In this document: positions 44,042 to 51,461 of the stretch, in pieces
Position numbering within the stretch: position 1 is the first letter of the stretch
How the letters are laid out: the number at the start of each line of letters is the position of its first letter
Assembly (NCBI RefSeq): GCF_011492945.1
Contig: NZ_CP045119.1
Span: 3,286,001 to 3,350,000 of the forward strand
Source: Rubrobacter tropicus
GTDB lineage: Bacteria > Actinomycetota > Rubrobacteria > Rubrobacterales > Rubrobacteraceae
Direction of reading: 5' to 3'
DNA length: 64,000 nt
Translations under genes and position numbers: made by a program
The notes under the pieces: model-generated
What the model saw: the letters and a program-made list of their open reading frames with translations, nothing else
Told to the model about the DNA's origin: nothing
Database searches by the model: none

Positions 44042-44556
44042 ATGATGGACCCCGGGACAGCTTTGCTGGTCGTCGACGCGCAAAGGAGATTCTACGACCC
44101 CGGCTGGAGCCCGCGGAACAACCCGGCGGCTGAAGTGCTCGCCGCACGGCGGGGGGCCTGCCTGCCGATCTTCCACGCGAGGCACCTCTCTGCGGGGCCC
44201 GGATCGTCCCTCGGCCCGGGGAGCCCGTGGTAGAGAAGCGGGTGAACGGCTGCTTCGTCGGTACCGCCCTCGAAGGGCGCCTGCGGGCCGCAAGGATGAC
44301 AGGGGCGCTCGAGATCTGCGGCGTGACGACCGGCCACCGCGTCTCGGCAACCGCCAGGATGGCCGCCAACACAAGCTTCGCCGCCGTCTCCGACGCCCGC
44401 GCCACCTTCGACCGCGAGGGACCGGACGGTAGGGCGTTCCTTGCCGGGGAGGCGCACGAGGTCTCGCTGGCGAGCCTGCACGGGGCGTTCGCCGAGGCGG
44501 TTTCGTCTGGCCCGTTGCCCTCCGAGCCGGAGGCGGGAAACGGGGCCCGCCGGTGA
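44042..44556 (+). pseudogene. Decayed isochorismatase-family hydrolase
   Basis: N-terminal TALLVVDAQRRFYDPGWSP and PIFHARHLSAGPGSSL match the family start, but that frame stops at 44233. The remainder continues in another frame as EPVVEKRVNGCFVGTALEGRLR, then GVTTGHRVSATARMAANTSF and VSDARATFDREGPDG. About 15-20 residues are missing at the junction, and the motif GVTTxxCVxxTAR has Arg in place of the catalytic Cys. Two independent lesions argue for a true pseudogene. It overlaps the next gene by 4 bp. Confidence 0.82.
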
Positions 44557-45599
44557 AGGCGGTCCTGCTCACCGGCCACGGGGGTCCCGAGAAGCTCGAG
44601 TACCGGGAGGACGTCCCCGCGCCCGAACCCGCCGCCGGCGAGGTCCTCATCGAGGTCGGCGCCGCCGGCGTAAACAACACGGACCTCTGGACCAGGGAGG
44701 GCGCATACGGGGCGGCGGACGACCCCGAGGCGACGGGCGGCTGGCGGCGCGGGGAGGCGATGGGTTTCCCGCGGATACAGGGCATGGACGTGGCGGGCCG
44801 GATCGTCGCGGTCGGCGACGGGGTCGCGGGAACACGGGTCGGCGAACGCGTCCTGGTCGATCCGACCTTGTACGCCGGGGAGGGGAACGGCCTTATCGGC
44901 GCCGGGTTTATCGGCAGCGAGCGGGACGGCGGCTTCGCCGAGTACGTCGCGGTCCCCGCGGGGAACGCCCACCCCGTCGGCAGCGCCTTGGGCGACGAGG
45001 AGCTCGCCACGTTCCCAACGGCCTACGTCACCGCCCAGCGGATGCTCAAGCGGGCGAGGCTCAAGAGCGGCGAGACCGTCCTCGTGACCGGAGCCTCCGG
45101 CGGCGTCGGCTCGGCGCTGGTGCAGCTCGCGAAGGCGCGCGGCGCGTACGTCGTCGCCGTGGCGGGCCCGGGCAAGGAGGAGCGCGTCCGCGAGATCGGC
45201 GCCGACGCGGTGCTCGCACGCGGCACCCCCGACCTGCCCGCCGCCGCGTCGGAAGCCTCGGGCGGCCGCCCGATCGACGCGGTGGCCGACGTGGTGGGGG
45301 GAGACTCCTTTGCGGGTTTACTCAACGCCTTGAGGCCCGAGGGCCGCTACGTGGTAGCCGGAGCCATCGCCGGCCCTTCCGTGGGCCTCGACCTGAGGAC
45401 CGTCTACCTCAACCACCTGGAGATCATCGGCTCGACCATGGGCACGCGCGAGGACTTCGCCGACGTCGTGCGGCACGTGACCGACGGCCGGGTGAGGCCG
45501 CTACTGGCCGGCGTCTACCCGCTCCGCGACCTCGGGCGGGCCCAGGAAGACTTCGGACGGAAGAGCTTCTTCGGCAAGCTAGTGGTTGTGCCGCGCTGA
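44553..45599 (+). CDS. Medium-chain zinc-independent oxidoreductase (quinone reductase-like)
   Basis: MDR-family NAD(P) oxidoreductase of 348 aa: MKAVLLTGHGGPEKLEYREDVP at the N-terminus, GVNNTDLWTREGAYG where zinc enzymes have a Cys, no structural-zinc cysteine cluster, and the Rossmann motif VLVTGASGGVGSALVQLAKARGA (about 172-194). The missing zinc ligands point to the quinone oxidoreductase branch. GTG start. It overlaps the decayed isochorismatase gene by 4 bp, so the two were once co-translated. Confidence 0.87.
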   Translation: MKAVLLTGHGGPEKLEYREDVPAPEPAAGEVLIEVGAAGVNNTDLWTREGAYGAADDPEATGGWRRGEAMGFPRIQGMDVAGRIVAVGDGVAGTRVGERVLVDPTLYAGEGNGLIGAGFIGSERDGGFAEYVAVPAGNAHPVGSALGDEELATFPTAYVTAQRMLKRARLKSGETVLVTGASGGVGSALVQLAKARGAYVVAVAGPGKEERVREIGADAVLARGTPDLPAAASEASGGRPIDAVADVVGGDSFAGLLNALRPEGRYVVAGAIAGPSVGLDLRTVYLNHLEIIGSTMGTREDFADVVRHVTDGRVRPLLAGVYPLRDLGRAQEDFGRKSFFGKLVVVPR

Positions 45600-45656
45600 A
45601 ACGAAAATCTGCCGAACGGCATTAGTGGCAACCCGGATGCCGGGTGAGGGTGGGGA

Positions 45657-46142
45657 TCAGGGCCCGGGGTTGAGGCGCCGGATCGCGTAGAAAAGCGGAA
45701 CGTCGTATGCCAGCACGTAGATCGTGTAGGCCAGGTGGACCCACGCCGCGACCGGCTCGTAGACGAAAAGCGCAATCTGGAGCACGAGGAGCGGCCCAAG
45801 GAACCCGATTATCCCCAAGTACCCGACGAGGGTGCTCCGGTACTCGAAGAAGGCGTAGTTCCACAGGGCGTTCAGCAACATGACGACGACGAGCGCCGTC
45901 AACGCTACCGCCCTGTCCCCCGCGGAGGGGACCGCCGTCAGCACCCGGTAGGCCACGAACCCGTCGATCACGTAGACGATGAGGCCGACCAGGATGGAGG
46001 CCCACAGCGGGATCTGCCACCGGGGCTTCCTCAAACGCGGATACCAGGTCTTCGGCCCGTCCCCCGTCAGGAACCCTTCGAGTACCGCGACCGCCGCACA
46101 GAGCCCGACGGCGACCCCGAGGGGCGCCCAGTCCGGCGTCAT
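45657..46142 (-). CDS. tspO: TspO/MBR family protein
   Basis: Five-helix membrane protein of 161 aa. The family features are WYPRLRKPRWQIPLW after the first helix and LNALWNYAFFEYRS in the fourth, with hydrophobic segments evenly spaced. TspO proteins bind porphyrins and cholesterol-like ligands and take part in stress responses (family knowledge). It lies 27 bp after the ppk stop on the same strand and may be co-transcribed with ppx-ppk. This copy is slightly divergent from the classic WxPP motif. Confidence 0.82.
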   Translation of the reverse strand: MTPDWAPLGVAVGLCAAVAVLEGFLTGDGPKTWYPRLRKPRWQIPLWASILVGLIVYVIDGFVAYRVLTAVPSAGDRAVALTALVVVMLLNALWNYAFFEYRSTLVGYLGIIGFLGPLLVLQIALFVYEPVAAWVHLAYTIYVLAYDVPLFYAIRRLNPGP

Positions 46143-46169
46143 CCTCTCGACCGCCCCACCACTCTCTCC

Positions 46170-48245
46170 CTAAAAGCCCTCCGTGAGGAGTAGGGCCTGG
46201 CTGTCCAGCGGCTCTTCTCCTTCCGCGGGGTGGCGGCGCTCGAAGACGCCGTCGGTCTTGAGGTTCCAGCCGTTGGCGGTGTCGGCGAGTTGGAGGTCCA
46301 GGAGGCGCCGGACCTTCTCGCGGTGGCGTTTCTCGCGCAGGGGGAAGGCCGTCTCGACGCGCCGGTCGAGGTTGCGCTGCATCAGGTCGGCGCTGCCGAG
46401 GTAGATCCTCTCGTCATCCCCGTCGCCGAAGGCGAAGATGCGGGCGTGCTCCAAAAAGCGCCCGACGAGAGAGACGACCCGGATGTTCTCGCTGACGCCC
46501 TCCACGCCGGGCCTCAGGCAGCAGATGCTGCGCACGATCAGGTCGATCCTCACCCCTGCCTGCGAGGCCTCGTAGAGCAAAGCTATTATCCTGGGGTCCG
46601 TCAGCGAGTTAGTCTTGCACGTGATCCGGGCCGGCTCGCCGTTCTTGGCCTTCTCGGTCTGCTCCTCTATCCCTCGCATGATGCGGTCGCGCAAGGTTAC
46701 CGGGGCGACGAGCAACTCCTGGTACTCCTCGTGCTCGGAGTAGCCGGTCAGGTAGTTGAAGAGGTCCGAGCCGTCTTCCGCCAGCTTCTGGTCGTCCGTG
46801 AAGTAGGAGAAGTCCGTGTACACGCGGGAAGTGCCGGGGTTGTAGTTGCCCGTGCCGAGGTGGAGGTAACGCCTCAGGCCGTGGCCCTCGCGGCGGACGA
46901 CCAGGCAGATCTTGGCGTGCGTCTTGAGGCCCACTATGCCGTAGGCGACGTGGACCCCCCGGGCTTCCAACTGCCGCGCCCAGGTTATGTTCGGCTCCTC
47001 GTCGAAGCGTGCCTTTAGCTCCACGAGCACGGCCACCTGGGTCTGCTCGTCGCGGGCCTCGGAGAGCGCTTCTACTATGGGCGAGTTCGACCCTACCCTG
47101 TAGAGGGTCTGCTTTATGGCGAGCACCTCGGGGTCGTTGGCCGCGGCCCGGACGAAGTCGACGACCGGTGAGAACGAGTCGTACGGATGGTAGAGCAGGA
47201 TGTCCCCGTTGCGGGTCGCCTGGGTGATGGACCGGGCGTTCCGGATCTCCGGCGGCACCCGCGGCGCGATGGGCGGGTAGAGGAGGTCCGGGCGATCCAG
47301 GTGCGTGAGCTCCTGGAGGTCCGCGAGCCCTATCGGGTGGGGGGCCGCAAAGACCGAGTTCTCGTCGAGGTTGAGGTTGCCGGCGAGCCACTCCACGAGG
47401 TCGTCGGGCATCTCGTCGGAGACCACGAGCCTCACCCCCTGGCCGAACCAGCGGCCCTCGAGCTCGTCCTCTATAGCCTGGAGGAGGTCCGAAGCTTCGT
47501 CCTCCTCTATGACGAAGTCCGCGTTGCGCGTCACCTGGAAGACGTAGCTCGCCGTGACCTCCTTGCCGGGGAAGAGCTCGTCCAGGTTGGCCGCGATGAC
47601 CTCCTCGACCCGCACGAAGCGTATCTCGGGGCGCGTGCCGGGCTCGGGCTCCCCGTCCTGCAGCCGCACGAAGCGGTCTATGGTCGTCGGCATCTTTACC
47701 CGCGCCATCACCCTCCGGCCCTCGTCCTCTATTACGACGAGCAGGTTCAGGGATAGGTTGGAGATGTGGGGGAAAGGGTGGGCCGGGTCTATCGCCAGCG
47801 GCGTCAGGATCGGCAGGATGTCCCGGACGAACCTCTCCCGCAGCTGCCGCTTCTCGGCGGCGCGGATCTTCTTGTGGGGGACTATCTTTATGCCCTCACT
47901 CTCCAGGGCGGGGATGATCTCCTTGTTCAGGATGCTGCGCCGCTCCTCGAAGAACTCCTCGGTGCTCTCCTTTATGCGGGATATCTGCTCTTCGGGCGTC
48001 ATGCCGTCGGGGACGGGGTTCGGTAGTTCCGAGGCTACCTGCTGCTGGAGCCCTGCTACCCGGATCATGAAGAACTCGTCCAGGTTGGTCTCGGAGATCG
48101 AGACGAACCTTACCCTCTCCAGAAGCGGGTGACGCCCGTCCCTGGCCTGCTCGAGCACCCTGTCGTTGAAGCCGAGCCACGACAACTCGCGGTTGATGTA
48201 GAGCGACGGGTCCGAGAGGCTGGGCCTGTGCGCGACGTCCGTCAT
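46170..48245 (-). CDS. ppk1: Polyphosphate kinase 1
   Basis: Makes long-chain polyphosphate from ATP. The 691-aa protein has the N domain (YINRELSWLGFNDRVLEQA), head domain (SETNLDEFFMIRVAG) and the two PLD-like C domains; the autophosphorylated histidine is His443 in GLKTHAKICLVVRR, followed by HLGTGNYNP. Length and motif order are typical of PPK1. The ATG overlaps the ppx TGA (ATGA), so the two genes are translationally coupled. Together with CHAD and SixA genes it defines a polyphosphate region. Confidence 0.96.
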   Translation of the reverse strand: MTDVAHRPSLSDPSLYINRELSWLGFNDRVLEQARDGRHPLLERVRFVSISETNLDEFFMIRVAGLQQQVASELPNPVPDGMTPEEQISRIKESTEEFFEERRSILNKEIIPALESEGIKIVPHKKIRAAEKRQLRERFVRDILPILTPLAIDPAHPFPHISNLSLNLLVVIEDEGRRVMARVKMPTTIDRFVRLQDGEPEPGTRPEIRFVRVEEVIAANLDELFPGKEVTASYVFQVTRNADFVIEEDEASDLLQAIEDELEGRWFGQGVRLVVSDEMPDDLVEWLAGNLNLDENSVFAAPHPIGLADLQELTHLDRPDLLYPPIAPRVPPEIRNARSITQATRNGDILLYHPYDSFSPVVDFVRAAANDPEVLAIKQTLYRVGSNSPIVEALSEARDEQTQVAVLVELKARFDEEPNITWARQLEARGVHVAYGIVGLKTHAKICLVVRREGHGLRRYLHLGTGNYNPGTSRVYTDFSYFTDDQKLAEDGSDLFNYLTGYSEHEEYQELLVAPVTLRDRIMRGIEEQTEKAKNGEPARITCKTNSLTDPRIIALLYEASQAGVRIDLIVRSICCLRPGVEGVSENIRVVSLVGRFLEHARIFAFGDGDDERIYLGSADLMQRNLDRRVETAFPLREKRHREKVRRLLDLQLADTANGWNLKTDGVFERRHPAEGEEPLDSQALLLTEGF

Positions 48246-49126
48246 ACCTGTCCCCCCTCTGCCAGCGCGAGAAGCGTGCCCTCCCTGATGCCCCCCCGCG
48301 CCACGGTCAACTCCTCCTTACCGAATACTTCGAGCACCGTGGCGAGCGTCGTGATCGCCGCCGGCAAGACCCGCGCCCGCTCCGGCGTGAGCCCGTGCTC
48401 CCTGGCGAGCACCCCGGAAGGCCACTTCCTGATCTCCTCCGACAGCCGCCACAGGCGCCCGGCGGTGAGGTCGTCCTGCGTGATCTTGACCATCGCCCGC
48501 GCCGACCCGCCGACCGCCACCACGGGCGCATCCCCGATGTCCCACGCGGGCAGCAGCCCGGCCACGTGTTCCCCGAGCGCCCCGAGTTCCCCGTCCGTCG
48601 GAGGGTTCGTCCGCACGAAGCGCTCCGTGGTGCGGTTGGTGCCGAGGGGCAGGGAGACGCGCTCCTCCACCACGCCCGACGCCTCGCCGAAGATCAACTG
48701 CGCGGACCCGCCCCCGAGGTCGACGACGAGCACCTTCCCCTCCCGGCGCCCCCCGAGCGCCGAGAGGGCGCCCCGGAAACCGAGTTCGGCCTCCTTCTTG
48801 CCCGAGATGAGGCGCATCTTCAACCCCGTCGTCTCCCGCACCCTTTCGACCAGCTCCGGGCCGTTCTCGGCGTCGCGGACCGCGCTGGTCGCGAGCACCT
48901 CGGGCGACGGCGCGCCGTTCAGGGCGGCGATCCGGGCGAAGAAGTTTATGGCCTCGGCAGCGAGCAGGAGCCTCTCCTGCTCCAGACGACCCGTCTTCTC
49001 CACGCCGGCACCCAGCCTGGCGGAGAACTTCTCCCCCGTGACGGGCAAAACCTCTCCGCCGTCCACCTCCCCGACCAGGAGGTGTATCGTGTTCGATCCC
49101 ACGTCTACGACCGAATACCGACTCAA
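48242..49126 (-). CDS. ppx: Exopolyphosphatase (Ppx/GppA family)
   Basis: ASKHA-fold phosphatase that trims polyphosphate or hydrolyses pppGpp. VVDVGSNTIHLLVGEV opens the protein, followed by EVLATSAVRDAENG, VVDLGGGSAQLIFGE (phosphate loop) and VAVGGSARAMVKI. At 294 aa it is the short two-domain form found in actinobacteria. The TTG at 49126, with GGGGG 7-11 nt upstream, gives the conserved N-terminus; no ATG or GTG is suitably placed. It overlaps ppk by 4 bp. A TATCAT box at 49174-49169 is its likely minus-10. Confidence 0.9.
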   Translation of the reverse strand: MSRYSVVDVGSNTIHLLVGEVDGGEVLPVTGEKFSARLGAGVEKTGRLEQERLLLAAEAINFFARIAALNGAPSPEVLATSAVRDAENGPELVERVRETTGLKMRLISGKKEAELGFRGALSALGGRREGKVLVVDLGGGSAQLIFGEASGVVEERVSLPLGTNRTTERFVRTNPPTDGELGALGEHVAGLLPAWDIGDAPVVAVGGSARAMVKITQDDLTAGRLWRLSEEIRKWPSGVLAREHGLTPERARVLPAAITTLATVLEVFGKEELTVARGGIREGTLLALAEGGQV

Positions 49127-49195
49127 ATCATTGCCCCCAATCGCGCGGCGTGAATGCTCATACCGACCATGATACCGTTCCCCGATCCGGGGTGA

Positions 49196-49225
49196 TATAT
49201 TCGCCCCGCTAACGAGAATTTCTCG
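49196..49225 (+). promoter_or_regulatory. TATATT box and downstream palindrome for the ferredoxin-like gene
   Basis: TATATT (49196-49201) is the probable minus-10. The 13-bp palindrome CGAGAATTTCTCG (49213-49225) lies just after the predicted start site, where a repressor could bind. No clear minus-35. Confidence 0.5.
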
Positions 49226-49277
49226 CTCTTGATGGGGTACGCGTACGCCGCGAACCGGCGTTGGAACCGGAGAGATC

Positions 49278-49670
49278 ATGGCAAAGAAGGGCAAAAAATC
49301 AGCCGGCAAGGCCGCGAAGAACGGCGCGCTCGCCACGCTGGCGAAACCCGACGCGAAGGTCCGCGACTACGACGCCCACGTGCTCGTCTGCAAGGGCGGC
49401 GACTGCAAAAAGCGCGGCTCGAAAGACGTGAAAAAGGCGCTCAAGGACGAGCTGCGCGCCGCCGGGATGAACCGCGACGTCCGCCTCGATTCCGTCGAAT
49501 GCCTCGGCCTCTGCAAGCACGGCCCGAACGCCATCGTCTACCCCTCGGGGACGTGGTACCTCGGCCTGATCGAAGCCGACGCCCCCGAGATAGTCGAGAG
49601 CCACCTCAAGAACGGCGAGCCGGTCGAGCACCTCGCCGCGGAACTGCGTCCGCGGAAGAAGAGGCGGTAA
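49278..49670 (+). CDS. Thioredoxin-like [2Fe-2S] ferredoxin
   Basis: A 130-aa protein with a Lys-rich N-terminal extension (about 1-30) and a thioredoxin-fold ferredoxin domain: VLVCKGGDCKKRG supplies Cys38 and Cys43, and VECLGLCKHGPNAIVYPSG supplies Cys75 and Cys79, the usual four cluster ligands. It resembles stand-alone (2Fe-2S) ferredoxins and the NuoE C-terminal fold. ATG with GGAGAGATC about 6-14 nt upstream. Its redox partner is not evident from neighbours. Confidence 0.88.
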   Translation: MAKKGKKSAGKAAKNGALATLAKPDAKVRDYDAHVLVCKGGDCKKRGSKDVKKALKDELRAAGMNRDVRLDSVECLGLCKHGPNAIVYPSGTWYLGLIEADAPEIVESHLKNGEPVEHLAAELRPRKKRR

Positions 49671-49678
49671 GAGCCCTC

Positions 49679-50260
49679 CTACACCACGCTCGTCAGCTCG
49701 GCCTGGACTATCAGGCGCTGCGAGTAGTCCGGAAGCGTACAAGTCTGGAGGCTGACGACGCTCCTGCCGGGGACCGGCTGGGTGACGGAGTAGGCGTCGG
49801 GGTTGACCACGAACTTCTCGAAGACCTCGTAGTTGTAGCGCGTCCCGTTCGCGTCGGTAAGCATGACCTTGTCGCCGGCCTCCAGCCTGTTCAGGTCGTT
49901 GAAGACGAGAAAGCTGGCGGTGCCGGGGAAGCCCATGCGGTGGCCAGCGATGTAGACGTTGGCGCCGTCCTGCCAGGGGAAGCCCGTGCTGTCCACGTGG
50001 AGCGTGCCGTCGTGGAGGGCGGCCTCGTCGTTGGCGGGGCCGGTGTAGACGGGCACGTCGTCGACGCGACGCATCTCGGGGACCGTAAGGCTCAGGTCGC
50101 CGCTCTTCGGCGGCTCCTTGCCGAAGATGGCCGCAGTGGCGAGCGGGTCACCCATCAGGAACGAATACCCGATAAGCGCAAGCCCCGAGAAGACCATGAG
50201 CACGGCGAGCAGGTAGCCGAAGACCCTGCCAACGCTCCTCTTGCCCCGGTAAGTTCTCAC
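49679..50260 (-). CDS. Sortase (class E-like)
   Basis: Sortase of 193 aa with one N-terminal membrane segment (about 11-34) and the transpeptidase domain: His107 (YIAGHR), Cys174 (SLQTC) and Arg182 (QRLIVQ). The GTG at 50260 has AGGAGG 9 nt upstream; the longer in-frame extension lacks support. It is closely similar to the sortase at 50653-51315 (VDDVPVY, GANVYIAGHR, VVSLQTCTLPDYS shared), pointing to tandem duplication, with a 307-bp palindromic element inserted between the copies. The promoter contains phased GTAACC/GTTACT words. Confidence 0.9.
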   Translation of the reverse strand: MRTYRGKRSVGRVFGYLLAVLMVFSGLALIGYSFLMGDPLATAAIFGKEPPKSGDLSLTVPEMRRVDDVPVYTGPANDEAALHDGTLHVDSTGFPWQDGANVYIAGHRMGFPGTASFLVFNDLNRLEAGDKVMLTDANGTRYNYEVFEKFVVNPDAYSVTQPVPGRSVVSLQTCTLPDYSQRLIVQAELTSVV

Positions 50261-50309
50261 CCTTCTAAGCCTCCTGTGCGAGCGGTCAAACGGAGCATAC
50301 TCTAAGAAA

Positions 50310-50325
50310 GTAACACCACGGTTAC
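50310..50325 (-). promoter_or_regulatory. Phased GTWAC repeat upstream of the 49679 sortase
   Basis: On the minus strand GTAACC and GTTACT occur with an 11-bp period, and GTTGCT one period further upstream. The same words in the same period precede the neighbouring sortase (51376-51413). Confidence 0.5.
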
Positions 50326-50342
50326 AAGTCAGCAACGCTTTT

Positions 50343-50649
50343 GCTCCTCCCTGCGGTCGTCGCAGCACGCTCCGGCTCCGCCTCCGCTTGTCAGCCCGGC
50401 GCTTCGCGCCTCTCAGCACGTTCCCTTCGGAGGCTTTCAGCCAGTCGTCTTCATCCGGCCTTTCGCTGCGGAAGCCGCAACCTTTCGGCTTCCGCGGCCC
50501 GGCTTCGCCCTGCGCGGCCAGAGAGCTGATAGCTGAAAGCGAGGGCCTGCTAAGGCCCGACGCGTGCCGAGAGTGGAGCCCATAGGGCGGAACGTGCTGA
50601 CAAGCGAAGCCCGAAGGGCGCAGCGGGCGCGACGACCGCAGGGAGGAGC
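50343..50649. repeat. 307-bp palindromic modular element with 21-bp inverted ends
   Basis: 50343-50363 is the exact reverse complement of 50629-50649. Inside are hairpins GCGC-TTC-GCGC (50399-50409), GCCC-GAA-GGGC (50609-50619), GCCC-ATA-GGGC and GGGCC with AGGCCC, joined by GCTGATAGCTGAAAGC and GTGCTGACAAGC words. It fills the 392-bp gap between the two sortase genes and ends next to the sortase stop. No open reading frame with coding features is inside. Confidence 0.85.
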
Positions 50650-50652
50650 CCG

Positions 50653-51315
50653 CTACTTCAGCTCTCCCTGAACGACTAGGCGCCTGGAGTAGTCAGGGAG
50701 GGTGCAAGTCTGTAGGCTTACTACGCTCTTGCCCTTGATAGGGCGCAGGACGCGGACGGCGCTCGGGTCGACGACGAACTTGTCGAAGACTTTGTAGGTG
50801 TAGCGTTCGCCGCCGGCGTCGGTGAGGATGATCTCATCCCCCTCCTGCAGCCTGTCCAGGTCCCAGAAGACGAGGTTGCTCTTGGTCCCCGGGTAACCGA
50901 CCCTGTGGCCGGCGATGTAGACGTTGGCGCCTCTCTGCCAGGGGAACCCCGTGCCCTTCACGTGGGCGGTGCCGTCGTGCATGGCGTCCTCGTACTCGGG
51001 CTTCGCGGCGTCGTAGACGGGTACGTCATCGACCCGGTCCAGCTTCGGGACGGTCAACTTGAGGGTCTTCTCCTTCGGGGCGTCCACCCTGGGGCCGCGG
51101 ACCTTCTCGACTATCCTCTCGGGGAGGCTCCTGGCGAACCTGTCCTGCACCTCTTCGGTGACTTTGTCGGAGACTTTCTCGGGGGTGTTGGCCGAGGCCG
51201 GCCCTCCCCCGCCAAAGAGCGAGTACAAGAGGAGCCCGAGCCCGACGAAGAGCACACCGGCCGCGGCGACCGCCGTCATCACCTTCCCGGTCAGCCGACC
51301 CTTTACCTTCTTCAT
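50653..51315 (-). CDS. Sortase (class E-like)
   Basis: Sortase of 220 aa: membrane segment (about 12-34), a charged spacer (KVSDKVTEEVQDRFARSLPERIVEKV, about 47-72) and the catalytic domain with His137 (YIAGHR), Cys204 (SLQTC) and Arg212 (RRLVVQ). ATG start, GGGGGT about 9 nt upstream. Paralogue of the sortase at 49679. No pilin or LPXTG protein is present in the window, so its substrates are encoded elsewhere. Confidence 0.92.
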   Translation of the reverse strand: MKKVKGRLTGKVMTAVAAAGVLFVGLGLLLYSLFGGGGPASANTPEKVSDKVTEEVQDRFARSLPERIVEKVRGPRVDAPKEKTLKLTVPKLDRVDDVPVYDAAKPEYEDAMHDGTAHVKGTGFPWQRGANVYIAGHRVGYPGTKSNLVFWDLDRLQEGDEIILTDAGGERYTYKVFDKFVVDPSAVRVLRPIKGKSVVSLQTCTLPDYSRRLVVQGELK

Positions 51316-51375
51316 CGCTTTCGACCCCCTTTCCGGTCTCGGTCTGGATCTATGGTTAAAAATTACTTCTTTCGG

Positions 51376-51413
51376 GTTACAAATCGGTAACAGAAGGGAG
51401 ATTTGTTGGTAAC
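51376..51413 (-). promoter_or_regulatory. Three phased GTWACC words upstream of the 50653 sortase
   Basis: Minus-strand GTTACC, GTTACC and GTAACC are spaced 22 and 11 bp apart, all on one DNA face. The layout recalls PHO-box-like direct repeats bound by winged-helix response regulators. Confidence 0.5.
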
Positions 51414-51447
51414 GATGCGGCAGCGGGCACGGAAGCCGCGTCGTCGC

Positions 51448-51453
51448 TATAAT
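51448..51453 (+). promoter_or_regulatory. Consensus TATAAT for leaderless pntAA mRNA
   Basis: A perfect TATAAT ends 8 nt before GTG 51462, so transcription should begin at the start codon. No recognisable minus-35. Confidence 0.65.
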
Positions 51454-51461
51454 GCCTCTTC

